Of a DNA stretch of 64,000 bases, positions 10,332-22,990 are shown one piece after another. The notes under the pieces were generated by a model. That model searched no databases and was not told the DNA's origin. It saw nothing but the letters and a program-made list of their open reading frames with translations. The first letter of the stretch is position 1. Each line of letters begins with the position of its first letter. A program made the position numbers and the translations under genes. This DNA is from Aspidiotus rigidus (taxonomy: Eukaryota > Arthropoda > Insecta > Hemiptera > Diaspididae), in the NCBI GenBank assembly GCA_035079385.1, contig JAVHKY010000026.1, forward strand, positions 682,001-746,000, in the 5' to 3' direction.

Positions 10332-13300
10332 CATTATAAATCTTTAAGAGAGGATTATAGAGTACTACCTTCTCAGAATGCCAAAAAAAGCAAAAAGGTT
10401 GTCGAGGTACAAGATCGCGAACTCGGAAAACGACCGACGTGTGGAACGTCTGAAGATCTCGGTATAAAATTTTATTGCCGAGGTATTTCTCCAGTATCTT
10501 CTCTTCACGTGGAAAAATCTTATTGCGTTTGATATTCATCCTTTCAAAACGCGGAAGACGTAAACAGGGCATTTCTACTCCGCTCGTCTATATAGTAGAC
10601 TACCATAATCCAGGATAAAGAGAAATCTTCGATTATCTTTTTGTCCTTTCGCGGAAATAACGCGGTAACTGTTCCGTATGCGATTCTATTTCGGTTATGT
10701 ACACACGAAAACTCTACGATTCTATTTTGGCTGTATAAATACGAAAAAATTCTCGAAGAATTCTCATCAGCAGAAACTTAGGCCGTCCCGCGCCTGACCA
10801 ATCTGTCGCTCTCGCTCGCGAGCCGTTCTCGTTCCCACACTAGCACACTTACCGTTCGCCAGAAATCGGCTAATTTACGAGCCCGACGAATTCTTCCGGG
10901 CAGTTTTCACACGACTTGGTGCCGCAGTCTCCCACCAAATGACCGTAATTTATTAATACCGAGAGTCGATCGGCTTTTGTGCGCCGTATGCACCGGTGTA
11001 TCGTCTTGTAAGGGGGGTGGGGGAAGCAGCAGTGGGTACACCGTCTAATGGTCCAGCGAACGCTAAATGCCCTGTGCGGTAATTTACAGCCGAAACGCTA
11101 AATTTAATTATAATCACCGACGCCTGGTAAACGCTTGACGATATCGAATCCGCTTATAATTTTCCTCTCTCTCTCTCTCGAGCAATATAGCATGAACGAA
11201 AACAATAATAATCTCTATTGGAAGAAAAGGATACGGCGCACGATCCTGAACCCTTTCTTACGAGGACGAAGAACGTCCGAAACGTTCTCGATGACCGGAA
11301 ACTTTGAACACGAATCTACTTGGTCGACACTCTCCTCAGTAGGTACTTTTCTCGCGATAAAACGGCATTCTACGAAGAAGAAGAAAAAAGAAAGGATAGT
11401 CTGTCTTTGTCGCGAGCCCGTTTACCTGCTCGCCGTACAAAATGTACATAATTTACGATTTCCTTCGAAAACGCGTTCGTCGAGAACGCTCGATCTTCAG
11501 GTTGCTCACCTTATAATGCAAGCTAGTCATGTACTCGCGCGCGTATTTCGCGTATACGATACGGAAAGCGAAGAAGAAATTCAGGAAATTCATTCAAGCG
11601 TCCATAATTTCGAAGTCAGCGCGCCCGTTCGTACTATATCAACCTTGTGAACCCTGTATCGTGTTGTATTTTGTGTAGAGGCTGTACCACGGATGTATGA
11701 TCGAGTGCGTAGATTTGCCGATCTCCGTGCGCATCATTCGGTCAGAGAACTAGTTAGCTTCTGTTATGCTACCCCGGCCCTCGTGGCGATGCGGAGGAGA
11801 GCGAAAATAAAACGGCGAGTCCTGCGGTTATTTCGATGTCGAAGAAATAGAATACGAAATGAAGTAGCGAGTAGCCAACAACTCTTTGCCATCACAATGG
11901 GGGGGGGGGGGGGGGAGGAATAAGAAAAACACTACGCACGGAAATACAGTACGAACATCTATAAGAACATCTTACAGGGAAGCATTCCCGTGCTAAAACC
12001 GGTTGCTGGAATGCAACTACTTAGATCAGATATAGTATTATACGCGTCACATTTATCCGGTAATACTTGACCGAATAAAAATCTTTCGTAACTCTTTACT
12101 TTTTTTCCCCCTGGTTAATTTTTCTTTTTCCTTTTGCGTCCAGCATTTCTCCCCCTTCCGTATGGTTTGTGTCGAGAGTTTCAAGTTATCCGGCAAAATT
12201 ATCATTCTCGTATGACATTCCAACTATGGTTATGTGCACTCGAAATAATTGCATCGAAATGTTAGTAATGAAGGGTTAACGCCTACCCTTTCACTAGTTG
12301 TACGCATGGTTCGAAGTGAAAATTTTTTTATCACGATCGATGACGAGGCAGTTATTTTTAGAAAATGTTGATAGTGAATGTGGTCAAGGAACTATAATGA
12401 AACGAGATAGAAGCCCAGCAGACGAATGCATGCCGGCAGTAGAGGACTGGTTAGTGTATTTTTTTTCTTCGTCTTCGTACGCGCATTATTCATTTAATCT
12501 CGTTCTTTACGTCAATGTATCGAGGATAAGATCAGAAGTAAAGATATTCTGGGATGTGGGAGCAAATTGTGATCCAAACCTAGCAGACCAAAGGTTGTAG
12601 CTCAAACGATGAAGTTAGGTATCGCTGTTGCCTCCGGTAGTGGTTTTCATTCTTTGGAATAAAAAGTAAATTAGCGAATTGTATCAACTGTTTGTACCCA
12701 TGGGTCCTAGAGAAGATGTCTCTTCAGATGTACAATGTACATGCTTGGTATACCCTCCAAAGAATGGAAGAAAACTTCTGGTTCATTATTTTAGGTGAAA
12801 TTGGAGTGTGTGTAGCACCTTTTTTTTACTTTTTTACGATTTTAATTGTGGCCTCTCAGGATGCTTTAATTAGGATTTGCTTAGTGTCCTCAGTAATCCA
12901 CCATTTTTCCTCTATTCAATAGGTGATTTGGTTTGCGTGTTCACATTCTCGTTCGATGATGTAAGGTAGCGTAGATTTATCTAGTTTAGTGAAGATGGTC
13001 ATCACCTTGGGCTGTCCACCGCAATTTTTTCCGATGTGTGTTCCTTCGCGGTTGCACTTTCGTTTACTACAGCAAAGTCTGTGTCTATTCAGATCAAATT
13101 ACTTAGCGTACCTGTGTAGTGTGTGTTTTACTGAGAGCTATCGCCTGACACATGTTCAACCAGTGGGCGAGCCGACAGACGCTGGTCTGTTATTGTGATG
13201 CTGTGACGTGTTACACTTCTACTCTATAATTATTGGTTTGTATGGTCGCATTGCTGTCGATTTATTCGTCGGAAGGTTTTCATTAAACAGAGCAAATCGT

Positions 13301-13700
13301 GTATTTTCTTCTCCTGGACTGTGGAAAACTGGAATTCAGTTTCTAAGGAGCGTTGCTTCGTATTTGGGCACGTGTCACTGGGATTAGCAGAAGCGAGCAC
13401 AGTATAATTGCGTTAAATAAGTCATCTGCGAGTTCATAAGTCACACAAAGACTGTTGATTGCTGTATGTCGCGAGGAATGTTTCGTTCAACTAAATATAC
13501 AGTGCTATCAGAATAATATAAGAGGGTTCCTGTGGAATCATTCCGAAAAAATTTATTCTTGAGAGCGCCACACTCACCTCTCTCACTATTTTCTTATAGT
13601 GTGTGACCGTCCAAACTATACTTCTCAAATAACATAGTGTCATGCCTCAACAATAAGCAAGCTATTGTTCGAATTTTTGTTAAAAATAGTTGTTTTTTTT
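10332..13700. other. No recognisable gene; CpG-containing unique sequence
   Basis: The stretch is richer in CpG than the repeats around it and contains several open frames. The longest is 171 codons at 11135-11650 (+), basic and without motifs I recognise. A short CT run lies near 11166-11180 and a G run near 11899-11916. The sequence may be host intergenic, promoter or intronic DNA. Nothing in it supports a confident gene call. Confidence 0.45.
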
Positions 13701-13710
13701 TCCTTCCTAG

Positions 13711-13898
13711 GATTAAAATGTTCATCAATGTGTCTTGGACAGACTTGCCTCAATGCTGGTAGAGTATTAGAGGTAGTAGACGGCATTGACGACGACTTGT
13801 AGGATGAATTAAGTCAGGACGAGGAAGCTGACTATGAGTCCAGCACTGATGACGATTCCTCAGTAATCACAGGCGAAGAGTATGACGAGAGAGAATAA
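13711..13898 (+). pseudogene. Possible exon relic: cysteine-rich end plus acidic tail
   Basis: A strong acceptor-like tract, T-rich and ending in CCTAG, finishes at 13710. The following frame reads GLKCSSMCLGQTCLNAG and then a very acidic tail with DDD, DEEAD and STDDDSS blocks, ending at TAA (13896-13898). A TAG at 13800-13802 interrupts it. The cysteine spacing resembles the last part of CRC/tesmin-like cysteine-rich domains, which in insects occur in host and transposon-derived proteins followed by acidic tails. No upstream exon was identified. This may be a decayed exon or a retained piece of a domesticated transposon protein. Confidence 0.35.
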
Positions 13899-14159
13899 TA
13901 TCAAGTCCCTCCATCTCGAATATAAGACTACTGTAAGTCGGCAGGCTAACGTACACTGGCGCTACTAGGAAGTGTAGAAAACTGGTAAGCAGGGCATAGA
14001 CGGATGGAGGAGCTCAAGTCATGCGCGAGAAACGACCTTCCTCCTCGGGCTATGTTACAAAATTAAGAGGGTATATATTACATGAAATATGGAGTAAGAT
14101 TCAGTTGAGGAACCTACAGGAAAACTGTACCTAACACACTTTTTTCATAGACTAATGCT

Positions 14160-14910
14160 TCTATCCTGAAAGCTGAATAGCTCATTTGATAGGAAATTCA
14201 ACGAGGAACAACTTTTATGTATTTGAAACATTTTTTCATTAAATTTCAATTTTGGGAGATATATGGAAAAACTCATTTTAGTCCTCTTTTAAACGGCCTT
14301 TGCAGGCTTCGCCGGGGCATTCATCGATCTAGCCTGAAAATTGAATACGTCATTTGGTAGGAAATTTAACGAGTAACAACTTTTGTTTGGAACATTTTTT
14401 AATAAAATCTCAATTAGACAAGGTATGTATAAGCAAAAGACTAAATCTTGGGGGGGTTTAAACCTCTATAAAAAAAAAGAACCTCCTAAAGGCTGAATAA
14501 CTCATTTTACAGCAAATTTAACGAGGAACAACTTTTGTTTGAAACATTTTCAAATACAATTTCAAATTTGTGAGATATATGGAAAAACTGATTTTGGGAC
14601 TTTTTTGAACGGCCTTTGCAGAGGCACTAAATGGTATAGGCTGAAAGTTCAATATGTGTACGTTATATGGTAGGAAATTTCACGAAGAACAACTTTTGTT
14701 TGAAACATTTTTTAATACAATTTCAATTTCGCGAGATATAGGCGAAGAACTAATTTTTTTTTTTTTTTTTTTTGGGGGGGGGGGGGTTGAATCCCCATAA
14801 AAAAGGAAGCTCCAGGGGGAAAGCGCGGGATTTTTAGTATCTTCTTCAGGACCATATCCTGAACCATTTTCAGCGGAAAAACGTTTGCTCCAGGTAAATA
14901 TTTGTTTTTT
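14160..14910 (+). repeat. ~155-bp degenerate tandem repeat (four units)
   Basis: Units begin near 14170, 14334, 14489 and 14640. Each contains 'gctgaatagctcatt', then 'gcaaatttaacgaggaacaac', then 'gagatatatggaaaaact' in order. The array ends with a T-run/G-run and a segment around 'gaagctccagggggaaa'. A single unit with the same flanking words occurs at 24615-24860, so this is a dispersed family rather than a purely local satellite. Confidence 0.75.
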
Positions 14911-15199
14911 CATTGTTTGCCTACTCTATTATAACAGACATACAATATTGCAATCATAAACTGTGTTAAAGAAAGGCAAGCTGAGTTCGCAAAGGAAAAA
15001 TTTTTGGATTTCAAGATATACATAATTGGACTCGGAAGAATTCTTTCGCTGATGGGTTGAACAAATATAATGAGAAGGAAAATTTGAGAAGGTTTTAACT
15101 AGTTTGAGAGTTTGATAGTAGACTGAATGAAAATTATGAGAGGTGGACATTTGCAAATGTACAATTAGCTAAAGGAAAACAAATAAACTTTAACGAATC
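14911..15199. other. Short unexplained spacer
   Basis: Between the tandem repeat and the LINE 3' end I see only AT-rich sequence with no motif. Confidence 0.4.
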
Positions 15200-15480
15200 G
15201 CATGTGTGTCGCATGTGCAGTACCGCCCGTCATCCATTATGGAGTAGGCGCGGGTTGCGTATGCATTTAATATTGTTTCCTCCAACACCGGAATCGACCC
15301 TTTCGGGTATAACTTCAGTGAAGGAGGAATCTCCTAAGCGAACCCCCTCTTCTACTCGGCAACTGTCAAGCTGCAGTGCCCCCCTGGCACGCACAAAAAC
15401 ATAAGAACACTCACAACAACAAACACCACCACACTACACAATACAGTAGGTCACTGTTGGAGTTTCTTCATCTTCTCTCT

Positions 15481-16890
15481 TCAGGGAAGGTCTTGGTCCT
15501 CTTCTTCCTGCAGATCTGGATGTTGATGGTACACAGGTGTTGAGTAGGCCATAGCGTGGTTCTGCATTTGCCTATTCCATTCCTGGTCCATCTTCCTCTT
15601 CATGATGGTGGCCGCAAATGCAGACACCTGGTTCCATGCTTCTTCGGAACCTAGCATGGTGGGTACCAGGCTATTCGGATTGAGCGCTTCATCTACCCCG
15701 ATCTCTTGGAGAGACCGGCTAAGCTCGTCCCGCTCACGCCTCCACGCCTCACACTCAAATAAGGTGTGTTGTGGTCCATCATCCCGCCCTTGGTTACAGT
15801 GCGAACACGTTGCCTGCTCAACTTTCCTTAACTTCTCGTGAAGGTACTTGTTGAAGCAGCCATGGCCGCTTAACACCTGCGTCAGGTGGAAGTTCAGCTG
15901 ACCATGGTGTCGGTTCATCCACTCACCAAGGTCGCGTATTAGCACACGGGTTGTCCATGTACCCAGCTCACTCTGGGCAATTCTTGCTTTCCACTTTACA
16001 AGCAAGGAGCGCTTGGCCTCCTGATTGACCCGTAAAGCTTCTCGGTTGGTCGTCGTTCTCTTCACCGCTCTCTCCTCAGCAAGGAGCTCGATTGGTGGTG
16101 AACGTGCTAATACGCAAAGAGCCTCCGTCGAGACAGTGCGGTAGGCACTAACACACCTCCGCGCAGCTCTTCGTTGGATCTTTACCATCTCTCTTCTTCG
16201 GTATGGTATCTTCATGCAGTCGGCCCATACTGGCGCACCATATAGGAGGATCGACAAGGCGGTGCTCATGATGATCCTTCTCCTTGCTTCTCTCGGTCCT
16301 CCCAGGTTCCTCATAAGGCGGCTTAGGTATCCAACTACCCGGCCCGCCTTTTCCGCTGCCATCAGGAAATGGTGCCTGAAGCTCAGCGTTGAGTCAAACC
16401 AGATGCCCAGGTATTTCATTTGCTTCTTGGTTTCAATTTCCACACCTCGCAGGCGAAAGGTGGGTGGCTTGAACTTCCGACGGGTCGTGAATAAAATGGC
16501 CTCCGTCTTACTTGCTGCTAGTTCAAGTCCAGCCGACTCGATCCAACGCGTTACATCCTCTAGGGCCCGGTTTACCCTGCTCTCCACCGCTACAATTGTT
16601 TCGGCGGTGCATACCACCAGGGTGTCATCCGCATAGCAGATAAGCTTCACCTCGAACATTCCGTTAAATGCGACGCACCACAAAAGCGGCCCAAGGACCG
16701 ACCCCTGCGGCACCCCACAAGTAACAGGGCGCTTTACTGTACCAGCAGACGTCTCTGCCTGGATTTCACGACAGCTAAGATAGCTGCTGATCATCCTGAG
16801 CAGGTATGCGGGCACTCCTGCGTTCACAAGAGCTTCCAATATCATCTTCCATGGAATTGAACGCATTTCAAATGTCGAGGCTGACGGCTG
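15481..16890 (-). pseudogene. R1-like LINE RT palm, thumb and C-terminal zinc knuckle
   Basis: The frame contains GVPQGSVLGPLLW and then the catalytic CYADDTLVVC box, encoded near 16630. Next comes the KYLGIWFDSTLSFRHH block and ILLYGAPVWAD, all standard order for R1/jockey-type RTs. Near the C-terminus lies CSHCNQGRDDGPQHTLFEC, a CCHC-type knuckle characteristic of the R1 clade. The ORF ends with a stop at 15481-15483. It is otherwise open for over 450 codons. The frame change near 16870-16890 separates it from the upstream RT half, so this copy is inactive. Confidence 0.9.
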
Positions 16891-17500
16891 CGCAAATCTG
16901 ACGCATATCAATTGCTGACTTGGCTATCCTCTTCAGCCGGATCCCAGCATCTGATGTGCAGCGTCCAGTTTGAAAACCGTACTGGCTATCAGAGATTATA
17001 TCTCTTTCCTTCAGATAGCTCTCCAAACGATTGGCTATCACTCTTTCTAGAAGTTTCCCAACATTGTCTAGCAGACAAAGTGGACGATAAGAGGATGGTA
17101 GACCAGGTGGTTTATCCTTCTTATCGATCAACACTAGCCTGGCTTTCTTCCATCGCACAGGGAACAGTCCCCCAACAATTGCCGCATTGAATGTATCAAC
17201 AAGCAGTGCTGGGTCAACTGAATGTATGGCGCTCCAGACTGGATTTGGAATCTCATCCGAGCCTGGAGCCTTCCAATACTTACCCCGCAGTCTATTGACT
17301 GCTGCATCCACCTCCTCGGTGTCTAGGAGGGATATACCATCCTCTTCTACTATTGGTAGCGTTACCATTGGTGGTGGCTGCTGTGGGAACAAGCCATCAA
17401 TGATTTGACCCACAACATCCGGCTCCATTCGGCTCATTGCTGAGAGGCAAACTTTGACGAATGAAGCTTGTTTTAAATTTCTCCCCGAGCGAAAAGCGTC
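16868..17500 (-). pseudogene. R1-like LINE RT fingers (upstream half)
   Basis: This frame carries the N-terminal RT blocks: KAPGSDEIPN, then KDKPPGLPSSYRPLCLLD, then QYGFQTGRCTSDA, ending at AAVSLDI. That is the start of the first catalytic aspartate block. The following residues continue in the other frame from about 16885. The first 15-20 codons do not look like LINE and probably come from flanking repeat DNA. One indel near the catalytic aspartate is the main visible lesion between the two halves. Confidence 0.88.
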
Positions 17501-17689
17501 GACCAGATGAATGAAGATGAAATATCTCAAGAACAGTCAGCTAACCTACGATTCCTACAAGATTGTTGACTTTTTTTTCATCAATTCTGTGTTATTGCAA
17601 TTGAGATTATTTATCAGAAATTGTTCTCACTGAGAGGGTCTAATATTATGCTAAGTTGTGAACGAGAACCCCACAAACGGGTAATTTGA

Positions 17690-17835
17690 AAAACGTCCTA
17701 CTCTTTATTCCTCTCTTGTGTGTGGGTGCTATGGCGTTGCAGCGCCACTCGCAGATGTAGACGCGTGCGCCGACCACGAGAATAGATGAAAGAAGATTAT
17801 GCATTTCAAGAACAATCAGCTGACTTGCATTCCTA
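17690..17835 (-). repeat. Dispersed repeat family D, minus copy
   Basis: On the minus strand the order is 'cagctgattgttcttga', 'catctattctcgtgg', 'atctgcgagtggcgctgcaacgcc', 'agagaggaata', 'gtaggacg'. The same order occurs on the plus strand at 20905-21080. Another partial copy forms the LINE 5' flank at 17500-17570. No terminal inverted repeat was seen. Confidence 0.65.
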
Positions 17836-17839
17836 CAGT

Positions 17840-20630
17840 AGGTAATGGATATGATTTTTTGGAAAAAGCGCTTGTGTCGCAGAGTAGTACACTCATATCT
17901 TTGTAACTCACTTCTGAACGAATGACGACTCATAATTAAAATAACGCCGGTTCATTAATTAAAATATAGTCAATTCTACGCTTAAGAAACGCCAAAATTA
18001 TATTTTTTCTCAAGCCGAGGTCGAGCAGTCATCCTTCGTTTTTATATTCCTTCAGCCCTTTACGCTCCGAATCCAAAGAACCGCATTAATAGTGTTCATC
18101 TTTCTTGCCTTTCTGCCATTACCGAGAAACAAAGAGCAGGGATGACGTCTACATCTTTACACAATTTGTCCTTGACGTAAGTTTCAACAAAAGGCAATAC
18201 GATAAAATTGATTCCGGGAGATCAGAAAACAACGACATATTGGAGGAGAAAAAGAATAAGAAATAATTCTTCAAAACAAAATTAAGTCTTCAAAAGATAG
18301 GGAATTTACGACAGAAAATGTGAGAAAGAGAGATTGAGAACGCGAAGCGGGAAGAACCGAGTCATGTCAAACAATTCCGGAAATGAAAACTTATCGGCGC
18401 GAATTTTCAGACAATTTCCTGACGAGAGAGTCCCCAATAAAAAGGAACCTCGCTTTTTCTTCTGAAAAATAATATACGTTCTTTTTTTTCTTTTTTTATT
18501 CTCATTCTCTTCTCCAACTGAAATAACACGGAACGAAAACGAATTCCCTTTCATTTTATACACTATTCTTTCTTTTCGTCATAATTCATTTTCTTTTTTT
18601 GGTAAAGATCTTTATTAAAACAAAAACAATTGTTCTTTAATGAAAACTGACTTTTTACGGGGAAAAACAGTTCTCGGACAAAGTCCTATACATTTTAGGT
18701 AATTCGATGAGCAATCTAAGAGGCTTTTTTTTTTCTTGCTTTCATTTTATTCTGCTTCGATTGTTCTTATAACTATTATAAAGATTTTACATTGTTTGAG
18801 CTGACTGTTAAAGGTTGTTAATCGCGTTTAATACTTTTATAGAACGAACAAATAATGTTTCTTCTTTCTGGGTTAGTATTCGCTCACCGATAAATTTACA
18901 GCTGATAAAGCTCGTAATAGGATTGAAATTGCCGTAATTTCTTCCCTTTACGGTATCCGCCGCGCCGTCGATGAACGATAATGATGCGAAAGAGGGAAAA
19001 AATGTACCAACGTTATATGCCGGCCACTCTTCAACAAGAAAATATAAACGCATAGACTACCTTCTACCGACTTTTCCGCCAAAAAGTTGAGCTTAGTATA
19101 ATTTGTGATAGATAGGGTAGGGCAAATTTTTTCACAGGCCGCTTCCTGTATTCCTACACTAATGGCTGAATCAATAATCTATTTCGGAAATTGAGTTTCA
19201 AATCTTCTTATGTATTGTCCAGTTTTTGTGATAGATATTGGAGAAAAATTTGAAGTCCAAAAGTTTAAGTAATGAACTCGGAAAAAAGAAGAGACTTAGT
19301 ATTGAAAATTCTTCGCGACTTGCTAAGCTCTGACTTTCTTTAATTACACCTCAGGTGGAAAAACACGTTTATGTAATGACGTGTGATTTTTCTCACAACT
19401 ATATTGATCCTATTTTTGGATCTCAATATCCCCTTAATATGAGGAACAGAAGTGCACATTTGCAGCCGTATTCCCAAACAAACAAAATAATTTCAAGTTC
19501 GCTCAAAGAACCGAAAGAACACGTAAGTGTTTTTTTTTTTTGGACTTTCTGGGACTCTCAAGTGCACTCAAAATTATATTGTTTGTTTGGGAGTACGGCT
19601 GTTATTCTGCTCGTTTTTGGTTCAGTTTGTGTATTTTGTAGATTTCATATTCATTTCCTCTTCTGAAGATTCGTCATCAATAGCAATTCCTGTACTGCTC
19701 GCCGATATTCGCTCATAGTCACTACTAGAGGACTAAATTATCAGCTTGCTTTTGAAATATTGCACTTTATGATGGTTCGAAATATTTGTTAGTCCGGAGC
19801 CGCTGTGACGACGCGATAAGAATTCAATAACCGTGTAGAACCCTTCAAAACTTTCTAATTGATAATTTACCGGCTGCGGATGTACGCGCATAAGTCTTCT
19901 ATCATCGAGTGAATACAATTTGTACTGCCTGAAAGTTGAGTTTTCAAGAAACGGTAATTGGAATGAAAATAATATTGTACGTTACATAAAAAGATCGAGA
20001 TGAAATGATTCCTAAACTTATGCTGAAAACGCTTTCGAAGTATAACTTACGTCAGTCAGGTGAACCTCCTCGCAGAGTTTTAATGAGAAATTAATGGAAT
20101 TAATTTAGAAGCGGAATGACATTTTGGAGGAATGTGTAGAAGAAAATTCTGTCGAGTTTTCTTCTGTAAGAATCATTTCCTACGACTGTAAGTCAGGAAT
20201 TTAGTAGTTGGGGATATTTTATGCGAGATTTAATGCATGAAAGTTTCTGCTAAGACTTCGGTATCGCTTACAATTGTATAGGAGAGAAACGCGGCCTAAA
20301 AAGATCGTATCTTCTTCACTAGGTGGCCTCTCTAACGAAAAATACCACTGTGTCAGTATTATTTTTGTTTTTGAGATCAAATTTTCAAGAAATATTTTGA
20401 ATGGTGTATTAGACCGACAACTATTTGTCTTTTTTAGCCCGAGGATGTCTCTATTCACCTCTAATGTCATGAGGGAGGGGGACGCAAAAAACTTTCTGAA
20501 AAAACTACCACTCAGTCGCATTGTCAACATAGGCATATCGTTGTTTCTGTATTTAGCTCGAATATTGAAAAAATTTTCTTCACAAATTCGAAGAACGCAC
20601 GGTTTCTTCAACAGAATTGATTGAGAAATA
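17840..20630. other. No recognisable gene
   Basis: The sequence is AT-rich with scattered CpG. Open frames up to 130 codons occur on both strands near 20219-20624, overlapping antisense, and lack motifs. A palindrome-like pair near 19461-19596 (gtattcccaaacaaac and gtttgtttgggagtac) could be the ends of a small decayed element. Confidence 0.45.
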
Positions 20631-20639
20631 TAGGGTGCC

Positions 20640-20780
20640 TGTTGAAGCTAGTAGTCAGCGCCAGGGCTTGGGGCGCAGGAAGAACCTTGGCTAGCTTTGG
20701 ATCTGCGAGTGTTGTTGCAACGCATTAGCTTCCACTCCTCAAGAGAGGCATAGCGGGTAGAATGCTTTCCAAATTATAGT
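20640..20780 (+). repeat. Dispersed repeat family D, partial plus copy
   Basis: It shares 'atctgcgagtgttgttgcaacgc', split here as ATCTGCGAGTG and TTGCAACGC, plus 'agagaggcatag' and 'gggtagaatgc', with the copies at 17690-17835 and 20905-21080. Confidence 0.6.
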
Positions 20781-20904
20781 CAGAACGATAGTTTGGCGTA
20801 CTAAACCTTCTAGTCTTGTGTTTTCTGCGGACCATCATTTTGTAAGAACAATTTTTTATAAATCATCTCAACTGTAGTGAGAACATAAAATTGATACAAA
20901 AAGT

Positions 20905-21080
20905 CAAATGGGTCAGCTGACTGTTCTTGAACGTATCATCTTCATTCATCTATTCTCATCCATATTATAGTTGACGCGCTTTTATATCTGCGAGTGTCGT
21001 TGCAACGCCTTGGCTCTCACTCACTAAAGAGAGGCATAGAGGGTAGAACGCTTCTTAAATTAATGTCTATGGGAGAAGTC
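20905..21080 (+). repeat. Dispersed repeat family D, plus copy
   Basis: This is the longest copy. It runs from 'gtcagctgactgttcttga' through 'atctgcgagtgtcgttgcaacgcc' to 'gggtagaacgcttct'. A weaker further copy may follow at 21098-21200. Confidence 0.65.
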
Positions 21081-21254
21081 GAGGATGTTGTAGAAATATA
21101 GGTCAGCCGACTACACTTGGAATGCATCATCTGCAATCCAACTTATACAATATCTGTGAGTATCGCTCCACGCTCTAGGGTTCTTCCCCTATATCATACT
21201 GCATATTTGTATGCCTAATTCTTATTGTAATGATACCTGCTTTACATCAATTGA

Positions 21255-21663
21255 CTGGTACCGCTGCAATAAGGGCACATAACAAAAAAAGTAGCTTTGA
21301 GAAAAATGTGTTTGAAAGTTCTCAGTTTGTTTACCTTCTCTATTCTTTTGTTTTTCTGTTTCATCTTTCTTTCTTCCAAGTAATATGGGTTTGTGGTTGC
21401 ACAAATAAGTTTCTAGGTTGAGGAGTTCAGGGGGAGAGGGGGTCAAAACCTCCCTGGAATTCCGGAATTCAACCACTATAATAAGAAACAGGACAGAAAA
21501 AATAAAAAACTTCAACAAAAGACCCCAAAATGAAAAACAAAAATGTACGAGCTTGATTGCTCCAAAACTTCACCAGATTGCATTTGAAGGATCAAATTAT
21601 CGAATTAAATGATGGCCGCAAAAAAGGCACATAAGCGTACGCGCCCTTGTTGCAGCGGTACCG
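21255..21663. mobile_element. 409-bp MITE with 8-bp target duplication
   Basis: Inverted termini GGTACCGCTGCAATAAGGGC (left) and its near-complement ending GCAGCGGTACC (right) bound the element. The 8-bp sequence TCAATTGA sits immediately outside both ends (21247-21254 and 21664-21671). An 8-bp duplication fits hAT-type transposition. The duplication is itself palindromic, so the exact edges are uncertain by one or two bases. Open frames inside it on both strands are not coding. Confidence 0.75.
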
Positions 21664-21671
21664 TCAATTGA

Positions 21672-22165
21672 AAACACAATATTAACCTATCTAAAGTCCT
21701 GCCATATGATTAATATAAGTATAAGGCAAACGAATATGCAATATGACACAGGGGAAGAGCACCATGACTCAAGATATTAGATACAACCACATTTCCGAAA
21801 TTTTGAAACATATTTTATCGAGATTCTTTGTTGAGCCCAATAGATGCTTGAAATTTCACTTGAAATTGAAGGAGCACCGATAAAACTGCCAGAAAGTATT
21901 GTAAAAACTCAAAAGAGTCGCTGACTACGTCTCCCATAGAAATATGAGTAAGACCCCACAGGTTCAACAAGCGAATTTGTTCTTATCCACTGAAGTAACT
22001 CAGAGGTGACCCACTTTTTAACACGGCCAATTGATATGCACTCGTGCTATGACGTTTGCTTGTCTATATACTCATGATAACTTGAAATTTTATCTGCGAG
22101 TTTTGTGCAACATCGCCGATATAAAATGGTTGTGAAAACGCGTGCATTCTTGGGTACACGTAATA
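21672..22165. other. No recognisable gene
   Basis: The interval is AT-rich. A weak family D resemblance ('atctgcgag', 'gcaac') appears near 22095-22110. Nothing else stands out. Confidence 0.4.
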
Positions 22166-22169
22166 TTAT

Positions 22170-22990
22170 ATGTATATGTTACAGTTAAAACCCGAAATCA
22201 GTAAATTCTAAAATTCACTAGTCAAAACTAGTTGCCACAAATGACTTGAGTCAGAACTAGTTTTTACTAGTTAATTCTAGAATTAAAAAATGGTTTGAAT
22301 TCGTCAGTTAATTCTAGCTTTAAATCAACTGAAATGAATTGAAATTGTTCGAGTTCAAAAGGTGATGGTGTTTCCAGACATAATTTGGCCAAATTGATAG
22401 ATATTTGGTAGTTCTGTTCAACTTCGAGAATACGTAGCTCACACTGGAATAAAATATACGAAACAGTTCTAATTTTTTCTTCCTTGAATCACCCATTGAA
22501 CCGTGTCGGCCTTTAAAACGTTACAAAAACAAATCTGACAGTGACTAATTGACGCACGTCATTCAAGTATAAACAAGCTTTGTGAAAGATGAAAATTCAA
22601 AGGTGTTGGAGGCTGGAGGCTTTTTGCCTCTGGAGATACCTTGCCTCCGCCTCCGTCTCCAGTGAGGCGAAGATGGTGAGGATTTGAACCAAGGTGTTGG
22701 AGGCTGGAACATTTTGCCTCCGGAGGTACCTTGCTTCCACCTAGAGGCTTAGAGTGCTTCCAAAGATCCATTGAGAGGCATTTTTTTCAACAGTATTCTA
22801 TTCCTTGAAACCTCATTCAGACACTTGGATGCTAGCGCTGCTCGGTTCGAATAAAAGCCAAAGTTTTAAATACACCTTCTGAGTATCATCTGTCATCTGG
22901 CAACACTGATAGGCCAATATGCTACATCTGGTCACACCGATCAACGTTACAAGTACCTCCGGAGGCGTCATCCACCCTGCCTCCGGAGGT
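22170..22990 (-). mobile_element. TIR element family T, truncated copy
   Basis: The left end carries the terminal sequence TATGTTACAGTTAAAACC and the 'aaaactagttgccacaaatg' block. The interior then matches, in reverse orientation, the element at 39612-40954, including segments with repeated GGAGGC words and CCTCCGGAGG palindromes. The match stops near 22985 at the junction with a LINE. About 60 percent of the element is present, with a single terminus. Confidence 0.85.

Larger units (their letters stand above)
15200..17520 (-). mobile_element. R1-like non-LTR retrotransposon, 5'-truncated
   Basis: Reverse transcriptase sequence covers about 15481-17460 on the minus strand, followed by a presumed 3' untranslated region down to about 15200. 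The endonuclease and ORF1 expected upstream are absent, as in typical 5'-truncated LINE insertions. The upstream edge falls inside a copy of the dispersed repeat also seen at 17690-17835 and 20905-21080. That suggests the LINE inserted into that repeat. Confidence 0.85.

Noticed and set aside
15602..17408. Open frames on the plus strand (for example 16214-16636)
   Set aside because: They are antisense shadows of the R1-like LINE reverse transcriptase.
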